Shown here: in pieces, positions 54,423 through 62,952 of the stretch
Numbering within the stretch: the stretch's first letter is position 1
Layout: every line of letters starts with the position of its first letter
Assembly (NCBI RefSeq): GCF_005869845.1
Contig: NZ_VAWF01000001.1
Coordinates: forward strand, 620,001 to 684,000
Length of the DNA stretch: 64,000 nt
Source: Fodinibius saliphilus
GTDB taxonomy: Bacteria > Bacteroidota > Rhodothermia > Balneolales > Balneolaceae
Direction of reading: 5' to 3'
Program-made: the position numbers and the translations under genes
The notes under the pieces: model-generated
Told to the model about the DNA's origin: nothing
The model's database searches: none
Seen by the model: the letters and a program-made list of their open reading frames with translations, nothing else

Positions 54423-57395
54423 TTAAAAATTCAGACTTAGTCCGAGAATGAAGGTGCGAGGGCGGGGATAGATATTATTATCTATGCCATTGAAAACCTC
54501 GGGGTCAAGTCCGCTGTAATTGGATATGACAAAAGCATTTTGGACAGTCGCAGAAACTCTCATTGACTGAACTTGATCAAAAATATCACCAAAGGTATAG
54601 CCAACAGAGATATTATCCATTCGCAAGAATGATGCATTTTCTACGTAATGATCTGAATGAAACTGTGCATTGTTGAACTGTAATTCTTTGATATCAGTAA
54701 TAGCGTTACTAAGATATCCCTGTGAGTTATACATTGAACTGTACATTGTATTGGTAGATGCTACATTGTTGTATATGTAGTTACCAATATTGGCTCTGGC
54801 TGAGAATGATGCATCCCAGTTTTTATATTCAAACCGTGAAGACAGTCCAAGTGTAACGTCAGGAGAGGGGTTTTTATAGCGGTATTTGTCCTCCGCAGTT
54901 ATTTTACCATCTTCATTTCGGTCTACGTAGACTCCCTCAATTGGATTTCCATTCTCATCATAAACTTGCTCATACACATAGAATGAACTTCGTGGATGTC
55001 CTACGCTGTGAATTTGAACCGTATTACCAACTCCTCCGGAAATGCCACCTGTTTCAACACCGATATAATCTTCTGAGTTAACGGTGGTGAGTTTGGTAAT
55101 CTTATCAACATTACGTGAAGCGTTTAAGCCAACTTCTAAGTATGTGTCTTCGGTAGACAATACTCGTCCGGTAATGTTTAACTCAACCCCCTTAACTTCC
55201 ATGGAACCTATATTTGAAAGGATCCGGTTGGTAAAGTTTGTTCCAGCTGGAACTGGTATTACGTTTAACAGATCATTTGTTTCCCTATAATAAGCTTCAA
55301 TGGAACCAAACAATCGATCATCAAATAATCCGTAGTCCAATCCAATATTGTAGGTCGTTGTTTCTTCCCATTTTAGGTTTTGGTTGTATCCTTCAGGGCG
55401 TAGAGTCTGGATGAATGTATCTCCAAACTGATATTGAGCAGTAGGTTCACTAAACGTATACTGTGGCAGATAAGGGTAGTTACCCTGATTAATTCGTTGC
55501 TGTCCGGTAACACCATAACCAAGGCGCAACTTAAGTTGATTTATCTCTTCGACATCATCTAGAAAGGATTCTTCATGGATTTTCCAAGCGAGTGCTGCAG
55601 AAGGGAAGAGGCCCCAGCGATTATCTTCTGAAAAACGAGAAGTGCCATCTTGCCGGAGTGTAGCCGTCAGCAAGTATTTATCCTTAAAAGTATAGTTAGC
55701 ACGGCCAAAGAATGATACTAGGTAATGTTCCGTTTTATAATCGGTGTCTTGGTTCACTACCAGGGTGTCCGCTGTGTTATAGTTGGTTGCATAGGTTGAT
55801 CCTTCTTCATAGTGGTGCTCCCAGGAATACCCAGCTGTCAAATCTAGTTTACTATCAATGGACTCCAAGTCTTTGTTATACTTTAGGTAGAAATCCAGCA
55901 ACTCATTTTCTTTTTTCTGAGTATAATCAATACGTTGCCCGTTGGCACCATTTGGACCTTGATATGCATAGGCTGCATCTGCAATTATATTATTTTGTCC
56001 GTCATCTACATCTGAGTAATCATAACCTGCTTTAACTACTGCATTCAGGTTATCTACAAAAGGAAGAGCATAATCAACTTTGATGTTTCCTATTGATCTA
56101 TAGACCGTAGATTCATTGAAATTTTGTTTCAACAAGGCCATAGGGTTTGCCGGAGCAATTGGGATAGGATCACCATTTTGGTTTGTCCAGGTGAAATAAT
56201 CTCCATAAGCATTATTATCGACGGTAACCGGTTGGGTAGGATCAAAGGTCAGTGCTGAACCAATAGCGCCACGGTTGGCAAAACGATTTTTAACCTGCAT
56301 ACCTTTGAGGTTCAGATCAACTTTTAACGCATCATCCAAAAAGGTGGGGTTTACGGCAATGGAGCCTGTAAAACGGTCCATATCTGATGTTTCTAAAAGC
56401 CCGGAATTGCCGGAAAAACCTACAGACAGGCGATAGGGTAAACTCTTATATGCGCCCGACAGGCTTAGGTTGTGGTCTTGGCTAAAGGAATTGGAATATA
56501 TCTGATCCTGCCAGTCAGTATTAGCATCCCCAAGCAATTGGGTGCCCGTTTGCCCGTGTTGTTGTTCAACAATAGTTTGAAATTCATCAGCGGAAAGCAC
56601 GTCCACTTCATTAGACTGCATATGATAAGAAGCTTTACCGGTATAGCTTATCTCAAAATCTTGTCCCTCAACACCTCTTTTGGTAGTAATAAGCACGACC
56701 CCGTTTGAAGCTCGTGAGCCATAAATAGCTGTTGCAGAAGCATCCTTTAAAATAGAGATGGATTCAATATCATTGGGATTGATGGTGTTTAATGGGTTAC
56801 GCATTCCAGACACATTACCACCATCAAGAGGCACTCCATCAACTACATATAGCGGGTTGTTATCAGCTGATAGGGAGGATCCACCCCGAATACGAATGGT
56901 AGCACCACTACCAGGAGCTCCATCATTGGATGTAACAGTTACACCGGCGGCCTTACCCTGGAAAAGCTCTTCGGGAGATGTTATTGCTCCTTCATTAAAA
57001 TCTTCAGCACTAACGGCGGTAACTGATCCCGTGTTATCATCCTTATCCTGCGTTCCGTATCCGATCACAACAACATCTTGGAGTTGTTGCACATCAGGTG
57101 CAAGTTGAATATTAATTGTTGAACGTCCACTTACTGGTACTACCTGTTTGATATATCCAACAAAAGAGAAGGTCAGAGTATCTTGGGTTGACGGTACTTT
57201 AAGGGAGTAGTTCCCGTCGAGGTCTGTTGACGTACCTCTGGTAGCCATTCCATTTACTGTTACATTCACACCAGGCAATGCCTCTTGCGTTTCGGCATCA
57301 GTCACAGTACCTGTAACGGTAATCTGTGCCAAACCGGGCAATGCCAACCCCAGTATGAGACATGACGTAATTAGTATCTTTTTCAAAGGTATCAT
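54423..57395 (-). CDS. susC: SusC/RagA-family TonB-dependent outer-membrane transporter
   Basis: 990 residues. Signal peptide ending near GLAQ, carboxypeptidase-regulatory-like domain (about 25-105, VTGTVTDAETQEALPGVNV), TonB box region DVVVIGYGTQ, plug with SIRGG-like RIRGGSSLSADNNPLYVVDG and ISILKDASATAIYGSRASNG, then the 22-strand barrel ending in PRPRTFILGLSLNF. With SusD it forms the pedal-bin importer of starch oligosaccharides. First gene of susC-susD-susE; two LacI operators stand 220-330 bases upstream, the nearer overlapping a -7 box. Confidence 0.95.
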   Translation of the reverse strand: MIPLKKILITSCLILGLALPGLAQITVTGTVTDAETQEALPGVNVTVNGMATRGTSTDLDGNYSLKVPSTQDTLTFSFVGYIKQVVPVSGRSTINIQLAPDVQQLQDVVVIGYGTQDKDDNTGSVTAVSAEDFNEGAITSPEELFQGKAAGVTVTSNDGAPGSGATIRIRGGSSLSADNNPLYVVDGVPLDGGNVSGMRNPLNTINPNDIESISILKDASATAIYGSRASNGVVLITTKRGVEGQDFEISYTGKASYHMQSNEVDVLSADEFQTIVEQQHGQTGTQLLGDANTDWQDQIYSNSFSQDHNLSLSGAYKSLPYRLSVGFSGNSGLLETSDMDRFTGSIAVNPTFLDDALKVDLNLKGMQVKNRFANRGAIGSALTFDPTQPVTVDNNAYGDYFTWTNQNGDPIPIAPANPMALLKQNFNESTVYRSIGNIKVDYALPFVDNLNAVVKAGYDYSDVDDGQNNIIADAAYAYQGPNGANGQRIDYTQKKENELLDFYLKYNKDLESIDSKLDLTAGYSWEHHYEEGSTYATNYNTADTLVVNQDTDYKTEHYLVSFFGRANYTFKDKYLLTATLRQDGTSRFSEDNRWGLFPSAALAWKIHEESFLDDVEEINQLKLRLGYGVTGQQRINQGNYPYLPQYTFSEPTAQYQFGDTFIQTLRPEGYNQNLKWEETTTYNIGLDYGLFDDRLFGSIEAYYRETNDLLNVIPVPAGTNFTNRILSNIGSMEVKGVELNITGRVLSTEDTYLEVGLNASRNVDKITKLTTVNSEDYIGVETGGISGGVGNTVQIHSVGHPRSSFYVYEQVYDENGNPIEGVYVDRNEDGKITAEDKYRYKNPSPDVTLGLSSRFEYKNWDASFSARANIGNYIYNNVASTNTMYSSMYNSQGYLSNAITDIKELQFNNAQFHSDHYVENASFLRMDNISVGYTFGDIFDQVQSMRVSATVQNAFVISNYSGLDPEVFNGIDNNIYPRPRTFILGLSLNF

Positions 57396-57502
57396 ATGAA
57401 TTAGGTTTAGTATTTAAATGGTAGAGCAAACACCTTGCCAATTTTTTGATAGGGTAGATGTTCTTTTAATTACCTTATTATTAAGTGTTTTTAACTTTTT
57501 GT

Positions 57503-57589
57503 TTACTGAATAACATTGAGTGAACCGAAGAAAATTCGGTAAATCCCGTTGAAAATTTCCTCAGGTGTTGTTGCATATTTTGGATTCAT
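57503..57589 (-). CDS. Possible 28-residue leader peptide ahead of susC
   Basis: An ATG at 57589 opens a 28-codon frame ending at 57503. The peptide starts MNPKYATTPEEIF and ends FFGSLNVIQ. It lies wholly within the predicted susC leader, 19 bases after the -7 box region and 107 before the susC ATG. Codons near its middle form a perfect ACCGAA/TTCGGT hairpin. It could be a translated leader, or chance; no homologue is known to me. Confidence 0.3.
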   Translation of the reverse strand: MNPKYATTPEEIFNGIYRIFFGSLNVIQ

Positions 57590-57614
57590 AATTGCTGCTC
57601 AGCTAGTCTTACCA

Positions 57615-57622
57615 CAAATGTA
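57615..57622 (-). promoter_or_regulatory. Predicted -7 box of the susC promoter
   Basis: Minus-strand TACATTTG fits TAnnTTTG exactly, with TTTA as weak -33 element 19 bases upstream. Five of its eight bases lie inside the LacI operator 57618-57633, so a bound repressor would cover the promoter. Confidence 0.6.
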
Positions 57623-57633
57623 AGCGCTTACAT
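57618..57633. promoter_or_regulatory. LacI-family operator at the susC promoter
   Basis: ATGTAAGCGCTTACAT, a perfect palindrome identical to the site before pgmB (38421-38436). It overlaps the predicted -7 box of susC. Confidence 0.88.
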
Positions 57634-57690
57634 TATTTGGTTAAAAAAACTTCGGCTTCTTAAAGAAGCAGAGTTAAAGGTTTTTCAGTT

Positions 57691-57712
57691 ATTTATGAGT
57701 CCCCTCATAAAT
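57691..57712. promoter_or_regulatory. Perfect 9-bp inverted repeat next to the second operator
   Basis: ATTTATGAG (57691-57699) and CTCATAAAT (57704-57712) are separated by TCCC. The right arm overlaps the first two bases of the operator at 57711. It could be the site of a second regulator competing with the LacI protein, or an RNA hairpin in a transcript from upstream. Confidence 0.45.
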
Positions 57713-57726
57713 GTAAGCGCTTTCAT
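57711..57726. promoter_or_regulatory. Second, imperfect LacI-family operator upstream of susC
   Basis: ATGTAAGCGCTTTCAT differs from the palindromic site at one base. It lies 93 bases (centre to centre) from the first operator, about nine helical turns, so a repressor bound to both could loop the DNA. On the minus strand it continues as TACATTTA, similar to a -7 box. Confidence 0.8.
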
Positions 57727-57916
57727 CAGTTCTATATCTAACAATTTTTGGACTTTAATTCAAGGCTTATTTCAAAAATCAAGGAGTGGTTTTGCAATCC
57801 AATGCAAAAAAACAGGAAAATAATTTGAAAACTATTCTTGAAAGGTTGCAGTAATGAAATTATTGACTCGTAGAATCAGTTATTCAATTCCAATACATTT
57901 AAATAGATTTGCACTC

Positions 57917-59416
57917 ATGGAAAAGGCCCATAGATCAATTAACACAGTAGGTGCTTTGAAAGAATCGGGATGGGAGTCTGTTTCCGTAAAGGAAGAGATT
58001 CGAAGGAACCTAATTTTAAAAATAAGAAACCAAAAGGACTTATTTCCTAATATTAAGGGATATGATAATACAGTCATTCCTCATTTGCAGCATGCTTTAC
58101 TATCAAAACATGATATTATTCTATTGGGATTGCGGGGGCAGGCCAAGACAAAGATATTACGGCAACTGTTTTTATTACTGGATGAGTACCTGCCTGTTCT
58201 CAAGGATACTGAAATGAATGAAGATCCTTATAATCCGGTCTCCAAACATGGCAAAGAACTTCTCAATGAAGAGAAAGATGAGGCATCTGTGAGCTGGCTT
58301 CACCGCAGTGAGCGTTATGGAGAAAAATTAGCCACTCCCGATACAGCTGTTTCTGATCTTATCGGAGATATCGATCCCATTAAAGCTGCGGCCCAAAAAA
58401 TGACGCTGGCAGATGAAAATGTTATCAACTTTGGGCTCGTGCCCCGGACGAACAGGGGGATATTTGCGATCAATGAATTGCCCGATTTACAACCGCGTAT
58501 ACAGGTTGCACTCCTTAATATAATGCAAGAGCGAGATATACAAATCAGGGGCTTTAATGTTCGAATTCCTTTAGATCTGTTAATGGTTTTTTCAGCTAAT
58601 CCGGAAGACTATACAAATAGGGGAAATATAATTACACCACTGAAAGATCGAATTGATTCTCAAATCCTGACACACTATCCACAAAAAGTGGAGGTGGGTA
58701 TGCAAATTACTGAACAGGAAGCCTGGACTTCACGTGGTAGTAATGTACAGGTTACCGTTCCTCTTGCTTTTAAAAAACTGCTCGAACTCATAGCATTTGA
58801 AGCTCGCTCTTCGGAATATATTGACCAGAAAAGTGGAGTTTCTACGCGGATGACTATTACAGCGATGGAGCAGCTAATATCAGCAGCAGAAAGACGAGCG
58901 TTAACCAATAGAGAAGAACAGACAGTTATTCGCATTACTGATATATACCATATGATACCGGCACTGACAGGCAAATTAGAACTTGTGTATGAAGGTGAAC
59001 AGGAGGGGACCGTCAATGTCGCTAAACATATTATAGGAAAAGCTATTAAAAAAATATTTCTGCAGTTATTCCCGGATCCTGAAATTGAAAAGAAAAAGGA
59101 GAGGGATAGCGAATACAAACCAATACTCGATTGGTTCGCGGCTGGTAATACGCTTGATATTACCGATCGGCAAAACCAGAACCAGTACGAAGAAAAATTA
59201 AAGGAGATTCCGGGCCTACAATCACTTGTTAAAGGGCATTTGGCAGAAAAGCATGCACAAACAGAGCTAGTGCTAATGGATTTTGTTATTGAGGGATTAC
59301 ATCAACATTCGATGCTTGGTAAAGAAGAGATGGATAATCACCGATCCTATTCAGACATGTTGGGTAGTATGCTAGGGTCAATGGATGACCTGAACAATAC
59401 AGATGATTTTGATTAA
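57917..59416 (+). CDS. MoxR/magnesium-chelatase-I-like AAA+ ATPase
   Basis: 499 residues from the ATG at 57917 (MEKAHRSINTVGALKESGW); the frame continues 21 codons upstream, but the family starts here. P-loop variant LGLRGQAKTKI, where an Ala replaces the third Gly of GxxGxGKT; Walker B-like GIFAINELPDL; sensor region MVFSANPEDYTNRG; later LKDRIDSQI. Such cytoplasmic ATPases are common in Bacteroidota and usually act with VWA-domain partners, none of which are here. Role unknown; the family remodels protein complexes. rpmE lies 80 bases downstream. Confidence 0.85.
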   Translation: MEKAHRSINTVGALKESGWESVSVKEEIRRNLILKIRNQKDLFPNIKGYDNTVIPHLQHALLSKHDIILLGLRGQAKTKILRQLFLLLDEYLPVLKDTEMNEDPYNPVSKHGKELLNEEKDEASVSWLHRSERYGEKLATPDTAVSDLIGDIDPIKAAAQKMTLADENVINFGLVPRTNRGIFAINELPDLQPRIQVALLNIMQERDIQIRGFNVRIPLDLLMVFSANPEDYTNRGNIITPLKDRIDSQILTHYPQKVEVGMQITEQEAWTSRGSNVQVTVPLAFKKLLELIAFEARSSEYIDQKSGVSTRMTITAMEQLISAAERRALTNREEQTVIRITDIYHMIPALTGKLELVYEGEQEGTVNVAKHIIGKAIKKIFLQLFPDPEIEKKKERDSEYKPILDWFAAGNTLDITDRQNQNQYEEKLKEIPGLQSLVKGHLAEKHAQTELVLMDFVIEGLHQHSMLGKEEMDNHRSYSDMLGSMLGSMDDLNNTDDFD

Positions 59417-59496
59417 TAATTTGGCATTGCAAGTAGATGAATATACCCTTATATTCTACCACTGAATTTAAGGCAACAAAGAAATTTATTGATCCC

Positions 59497-59715
59497 ATGA
59501 AAGAAGGAATTCACCCGGAGTATAACGAAATTACTGTTAAGTTAAGTGATGGTACTGAGTTCAAAACTCGAAGCACCATGGATACCAAAGACGGTGTCTA
59601 TCGCAGTGAGGTTGACTCAAAAAACCATCCTTTTTACACAGGTAACATGAATTACCAGAAAAAAGCTGGTCGTATCGATCGTTTCAAGAAACGTTACGGA
59701 AACAGCGACGACTAA
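59497..59715 (+). CDS. rpmE2: 50S ribosomal protein L31, type B-like
   Basis: 72 residues from the ATG at 59497. The family pattern is clear: MKEGIHPEYNEITV, then VDSKNHPFYTGNMNYQKKAG and RIDRFKKRYG. No CxxC zinc pair is present, so it is the zinc-independent type. The frame extends 20 codons upstream to an ATG at 59437, but L31 starts at MKxxIHPxY, so I use the later start. A strong terminator follows. Confidence 0.9.
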   Translation: MKEGIHPEYNEITVKLSDGTEFKTRSTMDTKDGVYRSEVDSKNHPFYTGNMNYQKKAGRIDRFKKRYGNSDD

Positions 59716-59735
59716 TTTTTGCTTTTGAAGAAATT

Positions 59736-59774
59736 AAGGATGCATTTCTTACTGAGATGCATCCTTTTTTTATT
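59736..59774 (+). terminator. Terminator of the L31 gene
   Basis: AAGGATGCAT (59736-59745) pairs with ATGCATCCTT (59757-59766) around 11 bases, then a T run. Its position shows that the upstream frame extension of the next gene is not used. Confidence 0.9.
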
Positions 59775-59793
59775 TTTAAACCAACAGATTTTT

Positions 59794-60435
59794 ATGCAGT
59801 TACATTGTTTAACCGTTGGACCATTTGCCGAAAATACATATCTCTTATCTAAAGCAGATCAAGCACTTATTATTGATCCGGGCTTTATGGAACAGGCAGA
59901 ATATGAAAAAATAAAAAACAAAATGGGGCAAGAGAGCCTCTCATTACAGGGCGTTGTTCTTACTCATGCACATGTTGATCATGTATTGGGGCTTCAAAAA
60001 GTACTTGATGATTTCGACGTGCCGGTGTATTTGAGTAAGAAAGATCGTTATTTGTGGGATAACTTTCCTTCACAGGCTTCAAGGTTTGGGTTCCGGGTTG
60101 ATGGCTTTTCTGTTGATCCCAAAACATTACCTATAAAGAAAGGCTGGGAGATTGGTAACTTTGTATTTGATACTTTCTATACGCCCGGCCATGCTCCGGA
60201 CCATGTATCATTGTATAGCAAAGAGGGGGGGCTGCTAATTGCCGGTGATGTCCTTTTTAAAGAAGGTATTGGGCGAACAGACTTATATAAAGGAGACTTT
60301 AACGTACTTGAACAATCTATTCGTGAAAAGTTATATCCACTTCCCGAAGATACTGTAGTTTATCCTGGTCACGGTCCTGAGACAACAATAGGTCATGAGA
60401 AACAAGCTAATCCATTTGTAAAGCCAGCAGGCTAA
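59794..60435 (+). CDS. MBL-fold metallo-hydrolase (glyoxalase II-like)
   Basis: 213 residues from the ATG at 59794 (MQLHCLTVGPFAENTYLLS). Zinc ligands: THAHVDHV (HxHxDH), the His in TPGHAPDHVSLY, the Asp in IAGDVLF and the C-terminal His in VYPGHGPETTIGHE. This short form without the glyoxalase II C-terminal domain is widespread; hydroxyacylglutathione-type or persulfide dioxygenase-like activity is possible but undefined. An upstream start at 59719 would put the L31 terminator inside the gene, so it was rejected. Confidence 0.9.
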   Translation: MQLHCLTVGPFAENTYLLSKADQALIIDPGFMEQAEYEKIKNKMGQESLSLQGVVLTHAHVDHVLGLQKVLDDFDVPVYLSKKDRYLWDNFPSQASRFGFRVDGFSVDPKTLPIKKGWEIGNFVFDTFYTPGHAPDHVSLYSKEGGLLIAGDVLFKEGIGRTDLYKGDFNVLEQSIREKLYPLPEDTVVYPGHGPETTIGHEKQANPFVKPAG

Positions 60436-60446
60436 CTTTTTAGGTA

Positions 60447-61076
60447 CTATTCTTTTTCTTTATTTTCTTTTTTAAGCTCCTGGAGGCGTTGAATTTTTTT
60501 ATTATACTGGTCTTCCTTTTCCTGGTACCTTTTTTTTAATCGCTTGTAGGTGTTGATAGCTGTGTCAAATTTGCCTTGTTTTTCGTGTATCGAGGCCAGT
60601 GTCTCGGATGCGATATCATCTACATTATCTGAGCTCCCTTCTTTTTTGGATGATTGTTCGGATTCCATCTTTCCCGGCTTAATACGTTTAGATTCTACCC
60701 TTGATAACTTTTGAATTAAGTTATCAAGATCTAGTACCGGACCGGGATCATGAGTAGATGAATCCGTAGAACTGCTATTAGGGAGATCTTCAGGAGTCCA
60801 AGCCTTAAACGTATTAGGATGACTTAAGTAATAATGGAGTTTCTCGAAGAAAGGGCTCCCCGGTGCAAACATGCGTGCCTTTAAGGCTTCTTCTATTGCT
60901 TGCTCGTCCAATCCTTTCAGATGGTAAAACCATGCCAGCAAAAAATGTCCTACGGCATCGGGACCTCTCTTTTGAAGTTGTTTTTTTAGTCGGGTGGTTG
61001 CCTTTATAGGATCATTATCAAAATGTTCGGCATAAGAGGCTAATGATTGGGGTATTTCAAAAGGTAATTGAGGCAT
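60447..61076 (-). CDS. TPR/coiled-coil protein of unknown function
   Basis: 209 residues, no signal peptide. The N-terminal 100 residues are helical with TPR-like pairs (GHFLLAWFYHLKGLDEQAI), a Ser/Asp-rich middle is probably disordered (SSSTDSSTHDPG), and the last 60 residues contain one more TPR-like unit (KQGKFDTAINTYKRL) and a highly charged coiled coil rich in Lys and Glu. It stands between lptE (minus) and the MBL gene (convergent). Not recognised; conserved hypothetical in this group by style. Confidence 0.65.
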   Translation of the reverse strand: MPQLPFEIPQSLASYAEHFDNDPIKATTRLKKQLQKRGPDAVGHFLLAWFYHLKGLDEQAIEEALKARMFAPGSPFFEKLHYYLSHPNTFKAWTPEDLPNSSSTDSSTHDPGPVLDLDNLIQKLSRVESKRIKPGKMESEQSSKKEGSSDNVDDIASETLASIHEKQGKFDTAINTYKRLKKRYQEKEDQYNKKIQRLQELKKENKEKE

Positions 61077-61157
61077 TAATATTTGGTAAAAGGTTCCCGA
61101 GCAACGTTAAAGCTATTATACAAACTGAAAGTACTTGCAGTCAATAAAAAAGTAAAT

Positions 61158-61676
61158 TCACCAACCGCTTACAGCATCATTAAACATATTATCAGCAACT
61201 TGGCTTAAGGCTTCACGGGCAGCATCCGTTTCTCCCTCAATAGGGTCTTCATTAGTATCATAAGTTGCTGATCCATTAAAAGAACTGCTCCATTCAGCTT
61301 GTTCTTTGTCAGTATATTTGTAGGTTGCCTGAACAGAAATTTCAACCTCGTTACGACTTGTTTGTTGATTGCCACTGAGACTAAACGCTTGGTTGGTATA
61401 TCTTCGAATTGAACCTTCAAGTACGGCATCAGCATTGCCCCGTGAATTAGCGAGAGTTAACCGACTTTGATTGATAAAACGTTCTATAAGAGCTTGATTA
61501 AGAATATCGCTTAAATTACTGACTCCACTGTTTGATTGGTCAGCGAAAAAAGGGATATAAATAGAGTTGACATTTTCGGGAATGGAAGTACCCGTAAAAC
61601 TATACCTGAAACAGCCTGAGACTGCAAAAAACATTAGAAAAAGCAGTACAAAAGTTCGTAATTTATTGCAGTCCAT
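61158..61676 (-). CDS. lptE: LptE-like LPS-assembly lipoprotein
   Basis: 172 residues from the ATG at 61676: signal with Cys22 (AVSGCFRYSFTG), then the alpha/beta fold of the Bacteroidota LptE family with SIYIPFFADQS, LNQALIERFINQSRL and AVLEGSIRRYTNQAF. LptE plugs the LptD barrel that inserts lipopolysaccharide into the outer membrane. The start overlaps the end of the sigma-54 activator gene by 14 bases, a common neighbourhood in this group. Confidence 0.88.
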   Translation of the reverse strand: MDCNKLRTFVLLFLMFFAVSGCFRYSFTGTSIPENVNSIYIPFFADQSNSGVSNLSDILNQALIERFINQSRLTLANSRGNADAVLEGSIRRYTNQAFSLSGNQQTSRNEVEISVQATYKYTDKEQAEWSSSFNGSATYDTNEDPIEGETDAAREALSQVADNMFNDAVSGW

Positions 61677-62952
61677 ATTGGTCGAGCTTTCGATAAAGAG
61701 TTCGTTCACTTATACCAAGGGCTTCTGATGCTTTCCGGCGATTGCCTTCATATTTACGAAGAGCTTGTTCAATTAAGAACTGTTCTGTCTTCTCTATAGA
61801 GGGAATTTCATCACTGGTGAAAAATTCAGAAAAGGTATCTTCTTCTGTTTCTTCCTCAGAAATATCGGCTTCAGCATAAGATTCAACTCCAATATCTTCT
61901 TCCGCCGCATTACCGATGTCAATATCCATGCCGGTATTTTCAGGATTATTTACTTCATCCTGTATATTTTGAGGCAGGGCTTTGATGTTTTTTTGTGAAA
62001 AAGTAGAATATAAAAAGTTCGCGAGCATTTTTTTCAAATCCCCGATATCACTTTGTAATTCTACAAGAGCACGATAAATCAATTTTTGATCATCATTACC
62101 AAAAGCTCCGTTTTTATTACTATCATTTTGTTCTGCTAAAACAGGTAGGTTATCTGCAGAGCCGGTATGTTGTCGTCCCTTAAGGTATTTCTGAAGTTTT
62201 TCAGTATCAATGAATTGGGATTTTTCGAGAACGACCAGCTGCTCAGCTACATTTCGAAGTTCACGCACATTGCCCGGCCAACGGTATGATACCAACAGTT
62301 CTTTGGCTTCGTCAGAAAATCCTTTGAAAACGGAGTCATACTTTGCGGAAAATTCAGTAACAAATTTTCTAAATATTGGGATAATATCATCCGGACGGTC
62401 TCGAAGAGGAGGTAGTTTTACTTTGACGGTATCTAAGCGATAAAATAGGTCTTCCCGGAAAGTTTCTTCCTGTACCAGCTGCCAAAGATCCTTATTCGTG
62501 GCTGCAATAACACGGACATCAGTAGTACGAACTTTACTGGTTCCTACACGAAAATATTCACCGGATTCTAGTACTCGCAAGAGTTTTACCTGCACATTGG
62601 CAGGGGTATCTCCAATCTCATCAAGAAAGATGGTGCCGCCGTCGGCCTTTTCAAAATATCCTTTACGTGCTTCATGTGCGCCTGTAAAAGCTCCTTTTTC
62701 GTGACCAAAAAGCTCACTTTCAATAATTCCTTCGGGAATGGCTCCACAGTTAACAATGACCATGTTATTGTGTTTCCGATTGCTTATTTCGTGAATTGCC
62801 TTGGCAGTTACATCTTTACCTACACCACTCTCACCCTGCAGTAGTACCGTAATATCTGTATCGGCTACCTGTACAACTTTGTCTATAACCTGCTTTAGAG
62901 CAGCCGATTCTCCAATAAGTCCAAACCTTTCCTGAAATGCTTCCCGATCCAT
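61663..62952 (-). CDS. Sigma-54-dependent transcriptional activator without receiver domain
   Basis: 429 residues. The AAA+ domain starts almost at the N-terminus: Walker A LLQGESGVGKDVTAKAIH, GAFTGA loop in HEKGAFTGAHEA, Walker B GGTIFLDEIGD and arginine-finger region YRWPGNVRELRN. A spacer rich in Glu and Asp follows (about 270-390), and a Fis-type helix-turn-helix ends the protein (GNRRKASEALGISERTLYRKL). With no N-terminal sensor it would be controlled by level or by a partner. Overlaps and precedes lptE. Targets unknown; envelope genes are a guess from context. Confidence 0.93.
   Translation of the reverse strand: MDREAFQERFGLIGESAALKQVIDKVVQVADTDITVLLQGESGVGKDVTAKAIHEISNRKHNNMVIVNCGAIPEGIIESELFGHEKGAFTGAHEARKGYFEKADGGTIFLDEIGDTPANVQVKLLRVLESGEYFRVGTSKVRTTDVRVIAATNKDLWQLVQEETFREDLFYRLDTVKVKLPPLRDRPDDIIPIFRKFVTEFSAKYDSVFKGFSDEAKELLVSYRWPGNVRELRNVAEQLVVLEKSQFIDTEKLQKYLKGRQHTGSADNLPVLAEQNDSNKNGAFGNDDQKLIYRALVELQSDIGDLKKMLANFLYSTFSQKNIKALPQNIQDEVNNPENTGMDIDIGNAAEEDIGVESYAEADISEEETEEDTFSEFFTSDEIPSIEKTEQFLIEQALRKYEGNRRKASEALGISERTLYRKLDQYGLQ

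Larger units (their letters stand above)
57396..57916. promoter_or_regulatory. Divergent regulatory region of susC and the MoxR-like gene
   Basis: The 521-base gap holds, from right to left, operator 57711-57726, the inverted repeat 57691-57712, operator 57618-57633 with an overlapping -7 box, and a short open frame at 57503-57589, all listed separately. The susC leader would be about 210 bases, unusually long for this type of gene. The right part (57730-57916) has no further recognised element. Confidence 0.6.

Noticed and set aside
59719-59793. Longer N-terminus of the MBL-fold hydrolase
   Set aside because: The frame is open from 59719, but it would run through the L31 terminator and add a hydrophobic stretch not seen in the family.
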